64,000 nucleotides of DNA from Desarmillaria ectypa (taxonomy: Eukaryota; Basidiomycota; Agaricomycetes; Agaricales; Physalacriaceae), in assembly GCA_030407005.1 (NCBI GenBank), contig JAUDYN010000006.1:2480001-2544000 (forward strand), written 5' to 3'. Positions 26,574 to 37,999 of this stretch are shown piece after piece. How positions within the stretch are numbered: the first letter of the stretch is position 1; each line of letters opens with the position of its first letter. The translations under genes were made by a program, and so were the position numbers. Below the pieces are notes generated by a model. That model ran no database searches. It was given only the letters and a program-made list of their open reading frames with translations, and was not told the DNA's origin.

Positions 26574-27524
26574 GTTCATCTTCTTTTGAATATTGTAACG
26601 GTACAGGTCGCAGGTATAAAAGTACCCTACACCCTGCCCTGCTGCCCACAGTCCCAGGTCCTCGTTTCATGCTTCTTTCTTATCACATTGAACTATAACG
26701 TCGAACCTTGATGTATAGAAGTCCCCACATCACAAAGGATCAGCACAGTACTTACTAACGTGCTCTCCAGATAAGAAAATCGATCCACAGGTTCTCTGAA
26801 AGTAACATCGAAGAAACTATGTGCGCGTTTCGTAAATACCCAGTAGCCAACACCCATTCAAATGACTACTGCACCCAGTTCTATTGTGTTCTTGGACTCC
26901 AGGAAGGCTACGTAGAAGAAAACGCATCTTCAAGCGCGAGCGAGCTTAATTCTCCGATGGAGGACAACAGCAAGCCAAGGTCATGTAAGACTCGAAGTTT
27001 GGAAGAACACGGCAGCGACGTTAGCTCGGAATAGCCAATGGATTCGAAAGACTCGTCAAAGGCCATCAATGACATCCTTAGTCTACAGAGCTAGGTTCTC
27101 TTCCATAGCCGCAGGCCTTTGCTGTAGCATGGAACTATAGCGCTGTTCCACGTCACGGCAAAGGCCTACAATGCCACGAATTTCGCGAAAAGTAAATATC
27201 AGTAAATGAATAACTCAGAGAAAGATATCACTTACCCCCAACACCCAACTTGGGGACCGCTCAAAGGGAAACGGTGCAACATGCCGAAACCTCTTTGAGC
27301 GGCCAATCCCAAGCCAGCACCCATCCACACACATACTACCAGCCCCACAGAACACGTCGAAACAAGACCCTCCATACACACCGTCACAACGACAACGATT
27401 CCGACCGCATCGACGCGCTGCACCTCTGCGCTCGACTGTCGCCAGGAGCCCACCATCATGGCGAGTTAAAATATGAAAGAGATGAGAATACCGTTACACC
27501 CCGGCGCTGCGCTCAGAGGGTCCA
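26574..27524. other. intergenic stretch
   Basis: Nothing firm. A hydrophobic frame at 27232-27459 (-) lies just downstream of the next gene. It has no splice link or homology I recognise and may be 3' UTR. Confidence 0.35.
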
Positions 27525-27959
27525 TCACACCTTCCGAAAGAGCTTGGCCTTGAGAGTTTTCAAGAAGGTCGTCCTCTTCTCAACCGCGACTCCGGCGACG
27601 GGCTTGTCACCCTCCGACTCTGACTCCGACTCCTGCTGATGCTGAAGCGGAATGAGAATGAGGAAACGAGGAGAGAACGAGAGGTGAGCTCCCTTGGGGA
27701 GGCTCTTGTTCACGGCGGAAGTAGGAGTAGCAGGAGCCGAGTCGTCGTCGTCAGAGGACTCGAAGCTTGCGTCGCACGTGCCGGCAGCGGGAGGTGCGAC
27801 CTCTGAAAACAAATCAAGGGGATCCATTTCGAGGACCCACTCACAGTCGTCCGAGTCCTGAGAGTAGATGGAAATATCGGAGTCATAAGAAGGAAGAGAA
27901 GGCAAAGGGCATGCAGGAGCAGGGCCAGGCTGGGGGAGGTTGTAGATAGAGGCAGACAT
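27525..27959 (-). CDS. small Ser/Asp-rich hypothetical protein (paralogue of 4388-5032)
   Basis: Single-exon frame of 144 residues starting MSASIYNLPQPGPAPACPLP. It shares with the 4388-5032 product, in the same order: the N-terminal SIYxL...PACxLPxxP motif, an acidic central region, SFESSD, an ATPTS/PTP spot, a segment with LSFSPR where the other has LSFLRS, and a basic C-terminal TFLKTLKAKLFRKV where the other has FRTFKSRLRL. Between them lies a SESESEG acidic run. No membrane helix or signal peptide is present. Upstream, the coding strand carries a TTTAAA-type A/T-rich box about 65-70 bp before the ATG, a plausible core promoter. Function is unknown. The conserved ends suggest two short interaction motifs joined by disordered sequence. 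Confidence 0.6.
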   Translation of the reverse strand: MSASIYNLPQPGPAPACPLPSLPSYDSDISIYSQDSDDCEWVLEMDPLDLFSEVAPPAAGTCDASFESSDDDDSAPATPTSAVNKSLPKGAHLSFSPRFLILIPLQHQQESESESEGDKPVAGVAVEKRTTFLKTLKAKLFRKV

Positions 27960-29080
27960 TATGCAAGAGGTTACGGTGGTGGTAAGAGGTCAAAGGCGAG
28001 ATGTTATTTTGGTGAGATTTACGGCTTTAAATACCATGTTGGTGGATCCATTTTTGGCGCACTAGGTGAGACAAAGTAAACACGATTTAGAGCGAGGGAA
28101 GCAGGTAAATCAGGGTAAGAACACGTTGCAGTCCAGAGGCCGTACCCTCAAGCCGGTATATGAAGGAGGAAAAAGATTCCGCGGAAGCAAATAAACTCAT
28201 CGCGAAAGTAGGCACTCTAACTGACGGTATTGTGATCGTCATTTCCATGAAGGTCTCACTTTGAAACTTCGAATCGGAGAAATCTTGAGCTCCACAAAAT
28301 TTTACGCAGGAAGCTGTGACCGATTAGTCCATACCCAGCCGGCGTCCAACAAAGTCACAATAGATAGAATTACTGAAAATGAAAAGGGCGTCAGCTGGGT
28401 CAATTTAATCATTGGTAAAAACATAGTTAGCTTGGAACTTGTCTAATGTAAGGTTGGATTCATGACACGTACGTCTGTAATCATCTTTATCTGTTGGAGG
28501 AAGATAAAGAATGAGATCATGAGAGTTCTCTGAGAAAGAATGATAAATACGCGTACAGTTGCTCAAAGAACTTTCTGCTCATGAAGATAAAGTAGGAGTA
28601 TGATAGGCAATTTTTGCAACATGATGACATACAAGGGAATTAGGAGAAGACACGTATGAGAACCGTAGTGACGGAGTTTGCGTTGATTCGACTAAATCTC
28701 ATACGATGCTTGAATAAGGTGGATACAAGCACACTTGAGGCGCGAGTAAAACTAAGAGAGAACCACAAAAAAAGTTTCCTGGACGGCGGCCTATACAAAG
28801 ACGTAAGCAAACTGACAGTTTCATAGATGCAAAGGAAGGAATACGAGGAGCCGCGATTATCAGAAAAGTTTCAAAGTGCGCTAAACATGAGTGAACAATC
28901 TATGTTCCTAATACTGCATGTCCTGATAAGTACATGCTAAATGCAGTGTAATGTTAAAGTGTATGTGCAAAATCAAAAGAATGTAGTAGTATGCGTGACG
29001 TGCCTCGAAAGCGAATGAATGACAATTATAACCATGAACTAAAACCACGTCCAATAGTACGGAATAATTAGATCTCACTT
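27960..29080. other. intergenic stretch
   Basis: About 1.1 kb, A/T-rich, no supported gene. The only frames are short (about 60 codons) and have no motifs. Confidence 0.4.
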
Positions 29081-30047
29081 CTACCAGTTCCACCCATCGT
29101 CGTCTTCCTCTTCTTCCGGAGTGCGCGCCAGCGACATCGGCTTCGTGGGGTTCATCTCCTCAGTCATCGTCGGGGGTGGCGTGGGAAGTCGAGTATTCGC
29201 ACTTAGTGGGGACGGACTGGACGGCGTAGAGGACGAATGGGAATGTGACATCACTGCAGGGACCTTTGCCGGCAGCAATGGTGATGGACGCGAGGGGGTC
29301 GATAGAGGTAGTGAAGCCAATGGAGTCGATGATGAATGCGAATGGCGTCCCGTCTTCCCTGCGAGTGGTCTAGTGGCCGACGGCGGTGGCGATAAGTCGA
29401 GCGCCTGAGCGATTGACTGCCCTAACAACGACGCTCGCTTCGAGAGAGTCGGCACGTCCCACTTTTTTGGCAAGTTAGGGACACCGACGGTGGAGAGCCA
29501 TGAAGAAAAGTCAGGAGCTGGATTGATGAGCGGTGTTGCGCCGGAATCACGCGTATCTGGGGGCAGAGATGGTGAAGTCGGAGTGCTCTGCTGCAGGGGT
29601 GGAGTAGCAAGAGTTTGGGTGGACGATGTCGGCGACGACAGCGCAGGTAATGGCGACGGGGTCTGCTGCTGCCTCTCGAATCCCCTGAATACTATCCGCT
29701 CCCACTTGCGCTTGAGCTGAAGAAGCTCTGCTTCATGTACGGCAAGCTGAGATCGTAATTCGAGGCACTTGGACTCCTTTTGGGCGATAAAGTGGAGAAG
29801 ATCGGCATGCCTGAATAGATTTAGCTGATGCTCAGCATGCCATACGAGTATATGCGCACTTTTCAGTCAAGGTCAGTGGCTCGCGGTGTTTTCGTTCAAT
29901 ATCTCTGTACGACATGGTCGACTGGCGACGAGATGGCGGTGACGGTGACGACGGCGGCTCTGACTGGGTTTCATTAAGGAGATGTAAAGGACGGGCACCG
30001 GGAGCAACATTGAAGGAGTGACGCTTGGGATTCACGGTTGAAGACAT
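29081..30047 (-). CDS. coiled-coil, Ser/Pro-rich protein (DUF4048-like)
   Basis: Two exons joined by a 49-nt intron, giving about 305 residues. The N-terminus (MSSTVNPKRHSFNVAPGARP, ATG 30047) is low-complexity. The conserved part spans the intron: YRDIERKHREPLTLTEK then HADLLHFIAQKESKCLELR and SQLAVHEAELLQLKRKWERI. This is a strongly heptad-patterned coiled coil that resembles fungal proteins annotated with DUF4048; I recall that association but could not check it. The rest is Ser/Pro/Thr-rich, with a WLSTVGVPNLPKKWD motif, and ends in an acidic EEEEDDDGWNW tail. No membrane or secretion signal is present. Role unknown; a cytoplasmic scaffold or adaptor is plausible. Confidence 0.65.
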
Positions 30048-30153
30048 GGTGGTAACAAACAAGGTAACGATCAGGTTAGGGTTGCTTAGGCAAAAGCTAA
30101 GGTTGCAAGGGTAATGACAACCATTACTTCGTATTCAAGCTCTCATCCTTCTC

Positions 30154-30544
30154 CTAATGCTTCGCCTCCTTCTCTGCCTCTTCCACGAATTTCTTGATGC
30201 TATTGAATCTATAGTCAGTCATGCAATCCATTTCCGACTCTAGGCGTAAGTGCACATACAATTCTTCTTCCTCACTGTAGATATTGTCAGAGATATCCAG
30301 CCACGCAGCTACCAGCATGCTCACCTGTTTCCCGAAGTCACATTTGCCTTAACCTGCTCAGCAAGCGTCGGTGCAGGGCCTTCCTTTTTCCCGCCCCTTG
30401 TAGCGAGGAATGCGCCGCCAAAAACTGAAGCGAATGTGCCCAAGGCAAGATATTCGTTTTTAATTGCCCGTCCAAAGATAACACTGTCGACTCCAATGTC
30501 AGAATTCAGCAACAAAGGGAAAATCAAAAGGCCCACTAGCTCAT
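30154..30544 (-). CDS. ATP19: mitochondrial ATP synthase subunit k (ATP19-like)
   Basis: A 75-residue protein assembled from four tiny exons starting at ATG 30544. The first exon ends after MSY; the donor lies inside what otherwise reads ATG AGC TAG, so splicing is needed to avoid a stop. The product has VIFGRAIKNEYLALGTFASV, one membrane helix, a Gly/Lys-rich turn and a charged tail EEEEFIKKFVEEAEKEAKH. Yeast Atp19 has the same layout: about 68 residues, one helix near the N-terminus, and an EEKFIE-like C-terminal motif. The protein belongs to the dimer-specific part of the F1Fo complex in the inner mitochondrial membrane. It is divergent from the RRG7-like gene with about 134 bp between start codons. 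Confidence 0.75.
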
Positions 30545-30678
30545 TGTCGATTCAAGTTGGGGGACGGGTTATGCTGGTCGTCTCCGGCTCCTACCGAATC
30601 CGGCTCTGACGCGGTGTTTGTTTGCTCACGGTCTTGCCAAACATAACATCTGTCTCTCTCTCTCTCTCGCGAGTCGCA
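30545..30678. promoter_or_regulatory. shared divergent promoter of ATP19-like and RRG7-like genes
   Basis: Only 134 bp separate the two start codons, so both transcripts must initiate inside or very near it. It contains a CT-rich run (about 30650-30667) just before the RRG7-like ATG, a common feature of fungal core promoters. Both products are mitochondrial, which suggests co-regulation. Confidence 0.5.
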
Positions 30679-31296
30679 ATGGCTACACCGTCGACTGTTT
30701 TCCGAGGGACGACATTCGAGAATCGTTCACTGACCATCCTCAAAAATGTCTTTGGCATGGCTCTACGACGCGTTGGCGGTAAGAATGATGGCGGTGTCGA
30801 CCTCGTAGGCTGGTGGGGCCTTCCAACAGCAACTTCAAGGACGGCCACAAGTAGACTACGAGTCATCGCCCAGTGCAAGGCAGAAAAGAAGAAATTCTCT
30901 CCACGATATGTGCGAGAAATGGAAGGCGTCGCGTGGAGGTACGGGTCGATACAACCAGTGGACTCCGAGTCTGCACCTCCAATACCACTACCGGACGGTG
31001 ACCAAAATACAGGTCCACTCATCGCTCTTCTCCTTTCCGAGAGCATATTCACCAAAGCGACTCTTCTTCGTGCCCAGTCGTCGCCAGTCCCGTTTATGCT
31101 CGCACAAATACTCAACGAAGAGGAGATGAAGGATATGGATGCACCCATTGCTGGTGTTACTTGGAATGTCGCGTTGCGTAATCTGATGGAAGGATACGAG
31201 CTTCGGTGGGAGGTTGGTGGCTCTGCACCAGATGGCCAGGCCAGACCAAGTTTGTGGCATGAGGGCCAAAGAGTTGTCGTTGGAGCTGAGGAATGA
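30679..31296 (+). CDS. RRG7-like mitochondrial protein (DUF2034, nuclease-like fold)
   Basis: Intronless 205-residue protein. ATG 30679 (MATPSTVFRGTTFENRSL) is preferred; the frame extends upstream to 30622. The conserved pattern is FRGTTFENRSLTILKNVFGM, then RRVGGKNDGGVDLVGWW, then RLRVIAQCKAEKKKFSPRYVREMEG. This fits the DUF2034/Rrg7 family, required for respiratory growth in yeast, and the PD-(D/E)xK restriction-endonuclease-like core. The aspartate in GGVDL and the Q-C-K motif correspond to the usual metal and phosphate residues. A mitochondrial location is expected from the family. The C-terminal half (IALLLSESIFTKATLLRAQS) is helical. The true biochemical activity is not established for this family. 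Confidence 0.8.
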   Translation: MATPSTVFRGTTFENRSLTILKNVFGMALRRVGGKNDGGVDLVGWWGLPTATSRTATSRLRVIAQCKAEKKKFSPRYVREMEGVAWRYGSIQPVDSESAPPIPLPDGDQNTGPLIALLLSESIFTKATLLRAQSSPVPFMLAQILNEEEMKDMDAPIAGVTWNVALRNLMEGYELRWEVGGSAPDGQARPSLWHEGQRVVVGAEE

Positions 31297-33585
31297 CCGT
31301 ACCTCACCCCCGACTGCTTACAGGCATTGTATTTTCGCGTGCGACTATCGTATGTAGCATTTTCTTTCTTCTTTCTACCTGACTTTAAAATAATCTTGTT
31401 TCAGGATACACCCCCACCAGGAGATTTTGCGTCTTTTGCTATTCACAGCGCATAATATCAAAGTGAAGTGCTACCTCAGTCGCAAGGTGATTTGGAACAC
31501 CTTTTCTTGGACACTGGTGTCAGAGGATTCGCCAGGTGGTACCATATGTACGCGTTCCTTACCTTGTGGCCCTTCTCCTTCTAAATTTACAACAGGTCTA
31601 ATTATAATCTGTACTTTGTAATGCGCGGACAGGCTACTACTATTGGATTAGCGACAACAATCCCCCGGTCTCTACTTCAATAACAGAAAGTACAGACACT
31701 ACCTACTCGGTCGATAAGAAACACAACGGCCCAGGGCACACGATATCCATCATTCTAACTTGAACAAAGACCGACGGCGGACCTGAGGTGAGACGAGGCA
31801 TATCCAAGGCCATTCACGATTTCGGAGCTACATCTACGAACCATACGGAAGCCTTGGTTCGGCTTGAGGTAATTGTGTTATCGTCTCGTGCCAAAGCAGT
31901 TCCTCCTTCTTTGTGTTATCAACACCGCAGAGAAGGCGTTTACAGGAACCACGACTGGGATTCATGTACTCGTTTTATGTCCCTTCCCACCTGGTGGGTT
32001 GAAACATATACACAGTTTGAACTGCGGCGGAATAAACCACTGGTGCAGATACATTCGTCATCCATCGGTATCATGGCCTTCCGGTGTATGGATCGCATCA
32101 TCACCTAACGTGGGGGATACGAGGCCTGCGCGTATTAGGCTGCATGCATCCAATCTCTCTCAGGATCACAGCCTAAATGAGGGAAGCCAGTTCATCACTG
32201 ACAATTGGATTGAATTCGTACACCTGGAATATTCATTCATCTTTCTTAGCATATGGGACCAGTGGCCCCCACTACTAACACCGTCGGACGATTCGATGGG
32301 CACATAAGCACCAATTGACCGAGTTTAGGGTGGAGTGATCTGGATATTCGTCTTTCAGATGCATACTTGCCGGCGGCTAATAAAACTTACAGAGTACTGC
32401 GTATGTCGCTGACCGGAAATCTTGATGGGTGCTGAACCTGGTCTGCATCTTCACTGGTTCCTCCTTCAGTCTGTGAAGACATCTTTGCCCGGTTTTTCCT
32501 CTCAGATTTTTTCTTGGTTTCCTTGTTGCCCTCACGGATCGACGGAGCACCAGGAAAGATATCTAGAGAATCACTATTTCCAGCCGCTAGACCAAAGTTC
32601 TCAGCCAACGATGAGTCCTCAGTCTACACCCTGTGTGTATGGAACTTAGTTGCGCCCATTATTTGGCGGACCATACTCATTCGTAGATGGCCAAGGCATA
32701 TAGCTTGTGTTCAAGGAAAAGTCTTGACCAGAACGTTCACCGTGTAGGAATGCCAAAAAAGATGGTGGTGGTTCTAGCTAGGCACTTCGGGTCAATCGGA
32801 CCGGCTCCGAACAAAGGCGTATTTGGTCCTTTACCACCACTGTTTTTGAGGTAATCTGCTGAATACTCTCATACTCGTTGAAAATACCTGGAAGGAACGT
32901 ATATTTTCGTCGTCTACTTACATGTACTTTCCTTTGTCGCCAACCGTAGGTTCCCGTTTGTACCTCACAGAAATTCACAGTCCGTCCAAAGTCCATTTCA
33001 AGAGCTTCCACGATCCTCCATGCTATACGAGGGGCCAAAGCATGGCATGCTAGTAGCAGAAACACTCCTAGAAAGATTTTCATCCGCATGGCTAATCTTT
33101 AAAAATTGTGTACGTCTAACCTACCAGATTCTCAAGTTCATAAGCTAACATGAGGCTGACTACTAGGTGTTAACGCGGAAAGGACACGGAGCCCTTTCAT
33201 GTAAGGCCAGACTGTTTCCGGTCAAGTGATCTTTGTCTAGGTCACAGCCGACGGTTTACCGTAACGTAGTCGGTCAATCATAGCGTCTTCCATCTTCACT
33301 TTGTGGGGTAGAGCTGCAACTTCCGGTGCCAATTACTCGAATTAGAATAGAACCAGAAAAGTACGCTGATATTTTGTCTCTCCAATGATGAGCCTCACCT
33401 ATTGACTCAAGCTGAATATGAATGAATCTTCCGAGTTTGATCGTGAAGACAAGCATCGATTTACGTTACATACCACATGTCCATTCATACTGTCGGAGTT
33501 GTATCAGGTCCCATATTAAGGGAAAGTGGCGTCTGTCTTCGGTTTTGATCTTATTTTCTTTGTTTCCCCCCCCCCCAACCCGAAC
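31297..33585. other. possible fragmentary genes, unresolved
   Basis: About 2.3 kb without a firm gene. On the minus strand, frames at 33089-32778 (hydrophobic start IFLGVFLLLACHALAP, then WRIVEALEMDFGRT and FLPGIFNEYESIQQ) and 32608-32387 (charged, KETKKKSERKNRAK) look like exons but I could not join them confidently. On the plus strand, 31630-31760 reads YYWISDNNPPVSTSITES, secreted-protein-like but isolated. These may be parts of one or two decayed genes. Confidence 0.25.
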
Positions 33586-35527
33586 ATGAATACTGATGCT
33601 TCGCCAGTAACTGGCGGTGACGTTCCTCTTGGGGCTGCGGTCCCCCCAGACTACCCTCATGCGCTCCTCTGCTCCATACCTACATGGACCGACATCGTCG
33701 AATACATGGATCGCAAAGAACGGGTAGTGAAGACCTTAAAAACGGCATATCCGCGCCTGAAGCTTCATACTTTTGTCAAGCAGGTGTGTAGGCTCGCCAG
33801 TTGACGATTCTTAGCACTGGATAACTCAGATGCTAGCTCAGCGAAGTATGTTCTGTCATCCATGGCAAGGAGGACGAAGAGTGCTTGCTTTTCCCATCTT
33901 CCAAAATCGCGGAGTATTGCCAGGCATACGTACTAAAACACACAGACGATCCAGTACGGTCCCGTATTGTGCGCTTCAATTTACCCGTCAAAGACGATCC
34001 TTCTATCTGCCTCCTCCCTGATGGCGTCCCCGAACTCTACGCAGTGCTATTCCCATCATCATCGTTACCTCGAGCTATGTCATTCTGGGTGTACACCGGG
34101 ACAGGAATCTCCACGCGCTTGGCTGAACAGTGCCTTTCTGCATTGCCAGCAGAATCGCTTGACACCAGCACTATGACTATGCCTCTCGCGCCACATAGTT
34201 GGAGAAATTCCGAGTTCTACAACGTACATAGACCCTTAGAGTCGGGTGCGGAAGCGAAGACTGTTATTAGGAAACTCTTTTCCGGCATCGTCAATGAAGG
34301 TCCAGAAAACATACGAGGTGTCCCGTATGTATCGACGGACGACGTGTATCTTTATTCCACGGGGATGAATGCTATCTGGAACGTGCATCTAATGGTATTG
34401 CATACCCAATCGAAAGAAACAAAGTGCGCTGCATTGAAGTACGTTTTTCATGTATATTCAAATGAGCTTTTTTCCCTAAGGTGACATCTACAGCCTCTTG
34501 TATTCACACACTCACGACGTGCTGGAAAACTGGGGACCCGGTTACCACTTCTTCTCGAATGGCTCTATAGACGACCTCGAGACCTTGCTCGCCCTCGAGT
34601 ACGCGCGTAACCCCAGTCAGCCCCCCATTTCTGCATTGTATTTCGATTTCCCCGCAAACCCTCTCTTGAGGTCCCCTGATGTTCCCCGTCTGAGAAAACT
34701 CGCAGATCAATACGGGTTCCCGCTAATCGTAGACGAGACGGTGGGCAACTTCCTCAATACACAGCTATTTCCCTACGCGGATATCGTTACCTGTAGCCTC
34801 ACCAAGGTCTTCAGCGGACTTGCAAATGTGATGGGTGGCGCGTGGGTTTATTCATTTTCACTCTCCTAGCATTTTTTTCAAATAGACGCGCCCTCAAGCT
34901 TCCTTCTCAACCCCGCATCAAAGCACTATCCAGCATTCAAAGCTTACATGGACACCAACTATGAAGACACTTACTTCAGTGAAGATGCTGTCTGTATAGA
35001 AGCGAATTCCCGAGATATGGAGCGGCGTGTACGCATGATAGACCACAACGCAGAGGCAATAGCTGACTTTTGCTACGAGGATTCATTGAAAGTGGAGTCC
35101 GTTATTAAACAGGTGCTCTATCCCAAGTATCAGATGCGGGAACAGTACGAACGTTGCTGGTCTAAAGCCACTGATAAACCAGGATACGGGGGTCTTCTTA
35201 CGTTGTCCTTCATCTCTAATGCTGCCGCAATGGCGTTTTTCGATGCCTTGCCATGCTACAAAGCCGTCACATTAGGCACAGTGTTTACGCTCGCTGTACC
35301 GTTCGCGGAGGCAGGCTTCCACGATAAACTGGAATGGGCGCAGGAGAACGGGATTGATTACGCGTCAGTGAGTGTTCTTGTACTCCTTGCATGATTTTTT
35401 GTTCCTTATAATACCGTAGGTACGCTTCAGCATAGGCATGGAAGACCTGACAAGTCTGAGGGACGGTTTCAAAGCAGCGCTGACAAAGGCAGCAGCAGAA
35501 CACGCAGCATCGTCTGAGCAGAAGTAA
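33586..35527 (+). CDS. cystathionine gamma-synthase (PLP-dependent)
   Basis: This enzyme condenses an activated homoserine with cysteine to cystathionine in methionine synthesis. Five exons: MNTDASPVTGGDVPLGAAVP..., then LSEVCSVIHGKEDEECLLFP after a 53-nt intron (33784-33836), a long middle exon (AVLFPSSSLPRAMSFWVYTG, VYLYSTGMNAIW), the PLP-binding part, and the end spliced as DYAS to VRFSIGMEDL. The SLTKVFSGLANVMGG motif at about 34798 holds the Schiff-base lysine (34804-34806), and DETVGNF precedes it. The C-terminal VRFSIGMEDLTSL is diagnostic for trans-sulfuration aminotransferase-like enzymes. Architecture matches fungal Str2/Met-7, with an N-terminal extension compared with bacterial MetB. 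The coding sequence looks intact. A run of 11 C residues (33566-33576) lies just before the start and is a sequencing-error hotspot. Confidence 0.88.
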
Positions 35528-35675
35528 TGTTTCGTAGAAATCAGTTACAGTCATTCTAAGGTATCAACTATGGTACAGGTAGAGTTGGCATCTTGCCAGT
35601 CAATCATGGTCATAATAATCGTGAATCCTCGTAAAAGAGTAACAGTCAACAATATGTTTTATCACTTCGCTGCCG

Positions 35676-36871
35676 TCACCCCGTCGTCCGGACTGTGAGC
35701 AAGGTCGTAATCCCGTCGGTTGCTATGCCTAGTGAGAGTTAGCAACAGTGATGCTACTTATCGATTATATCCATTACCGTGGTTGACTCTGTCAGACCAA
35801 AACTGCTTCTGAGCGTGTACCAAATGGATTGACAGACAGTTAACACTTACCCTACTGAACCAGCAGGAAGCAGGCCCGTGATGTTCTTCGCCGTTGTCGT
35901 ATAATGCACACCGTCAAAGTGGTGGTTGCCGACTGCATGTAGAACTAGCTGGTTACGACCTGGAAAAAGATGACGACACAAAAGACATGCATGTTATGAA
36001 GACACCGAACCAATATTGTAGCCATCAGGTACGATCGTGTGGTGCTCTGCAACATCCTATTGTGACTGGGATCAGCAATATCAGACTAAAAATGAAGCAC
36101 AGCTAACTTCTTCTTGAGAGACGCTGTGTCAAGAGACGCGTCAGATTCGACAGAACGTTGGGTTAAAACCTTACGCAAGGAACAACGCGCCGCTCATTGC
36201 GCTAGGCCCGTCTTGACGATAAACCCTATATATTTAATATTTTCAGCTAGGTTGCAGGAGATATCGGAAAACATACCGAAAATGATTCCCACCAATGATG
36301 CTCTCAAGGCACGTCCCGAGCTCCTCGTTTCCATAATCCTCTCTGAGTTCCATCTACGCGATATGCTATTAGTTTTTTTAACTCCAAAGACGCGCATGAG
36401 TATACCCACCGTCTGATTCACCCAGCCATGTCCGTCCCCAAGATTTGCTGATTGCGGGTCGCCAATATGGATACCGAGGCATTCTTCGGAGCTGGGAAGA
36501 CATGAAAACGGAGCACAAGGACTCAAGAGAACAAACAATCAACATACAATCCGATCGCTCGTGCATAGTTTACGATTCCGTCGTTCGTGAGCACTTCTGG
36601 AGAGCTTTTGCCAGATATTATGACCTGTAATTTCGAATCAACGCGATCCATCGTACTAGCTAAAGAGAATGACAGACATTGAGCGGCTCGCCTAACCCTC
36701 CCCCAGCTGTACGACGTTAGCGTCGACGCGTCGTTAATCAATACCGAGCTCACCGTTGTTCAGCATGGATCCACCATTTACATTTGGATCATAGAAATCC
36801 ACGGATCCAGGCTGTATAGGAAGCTGAAGGGCCAGAGCGAGAGGAGCAAGCACAGCGAGCACAGTAAGCAT
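35676..36871 (-). CDS. secreted conserved basidiomycete protein of unknown function
   Basis: Hidden from simple ORF scans because it is split into about ten very small exons. ATG 36871 starts a signal peptide (MLTVLAVLAPLALALQ), then PGSVDFYDPNVNGGSMLNN, AGGGLGEPLN, VIISGKSSPEVLTNDG, NYARAIGFSEECLGIHIGDP, QSANLGDGHGWVNQT, MELREDYG...CLESIIGGNHF, RQDGPSAMSGALFLAVSQEE, DVAEHHTIVPDGYNIG, ITGLLPAGSVG, and ends GIATDGITTLLTVRTTG with TGA at 35676-35678. Every junction keeps frame. One donor (GTTAGC) and one acceptor context are weak. This family is widespread and highly conserved in Agaricomycetes as predicted extracellular proteins of about 250 residues. The catalytic function, if any, is not known. 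Confidence 0.75.
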
Positions 36872-37999
36872 CGTGGGGTATGGGAAAAGGAAGCAGAAAC
36901 ATGGTGATTTTGCTGCAATTAAGGTCTATCTTTAGGGCCAGCCATGTCAGTGCTTCTCTGATAGTGCACCGGAGAAATACGACCCCTGGATCAGCGAAAA
37001 ACACCGAACCACCACGCGCAGGAATGTTTGGCATGGGTACCACGAGAAAAGTATGATTTTCTGCTTGTCAACGTTTCGAAAATACGAAAGAGTGTATGCC
37101 TATGTGCCGTGTCCATATACCATCCACCACTCAGCTTCAGGACATCGAGATTCTGTGAGGGATTACTTCAGAAGCCATTTAAATGTCGCACGTGCTAGCT
37201 GGATAATGTGCTACACTGGCGCGTGTTACTTGCTTTATTGGAATCGCCTCGACGGACACCGCGATAAAAAAAAATCAGTGCCGGCTCTAGTGGATTACTC
37301 CAAATCAAAGAACTCGCCTGTCACTTCCCTTCAAGGAATTCACTGCAGACTTAGCGTCGACAGTCTAATCAGCATATGACGATTCATCAAGAGAAGGAGA
37401 AAGATCCCGTGTGCATATCTCACGTCGCTACGAACGTGATTGCATACATCTAGACCACTGTCCTCCTCTATCTCACTTGATGAATTTTGCTTTCACAGCA
37501 CCGGGAGAACCTCCCTAGTTAGGCCCTTGCCTTCAATAGTACTGACAATATATACGCAAGCCCTCTCTGAGGAGATTCGATAAGGTTGACCTCGTAGGTC
37601 TTCTCGAGGCGCATTATTTGATGTAGTCGTCGTTCATGAGGCCTGAGGATAGGACTGGTCATTTTGTTTATTCGAGTGGTAAGTAAAAAAGATTTTAAAA
37701 AAAGACTGACACGGCACAGCCACCAGTGAGATTGATTTCTTCCGTTTTTTACACTCTTAACTCTTTGTTAATATATTCATCTGTCTAGTTCTCTGTCGCT
37801 TGCACACGTCTTTCCAAGCCTTTTAATGTTACCTACGACGTCTCCGACTCTGGGCCAGCGCTTCCGAATCGATCTTTGGAGCAGTTCCTACCTGTGCTTA
37901 TTATGATTCACTTTTCTTGTCTCTGAACTCCTACTGATGCGCAACTATAATATCATACTTCGAGTACCTCTATAGCTATTGGAAAGTGTTTCTCCGTTA
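36872..37999. other. intergenic stretch
   Basis: Divergent promoter region between the secreted-protein gene and the 4-helix/kinase-like gene. No supported coding sequence. It is A/T-rich near 37680-37760. Confidence 0.4.

Noticed and set aside
27232..27459. Hydrophobic 75-codon minus-strand frame
   Set aside because: No homology and no splice link to the gene at 27525; likely 3' UTR coincidence.
29121..29408. Gly-rich plus-strand frame
   Set aside because: Antisense of the Ser/Pro-rich part of the coiled-coil gene.
30650..30667. CT-rich microsatellite as a repeat feature
   Set aside because: Very short and typical of fungal core promoters; recorded within the promoter entry instead.
30591..31307. 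238-codon minus-strand frame
   Set aside because: Exact antisense of the RRG7-like gene, whose plus-strand product has family motifs. The antisense product is low-complexity with no domain.
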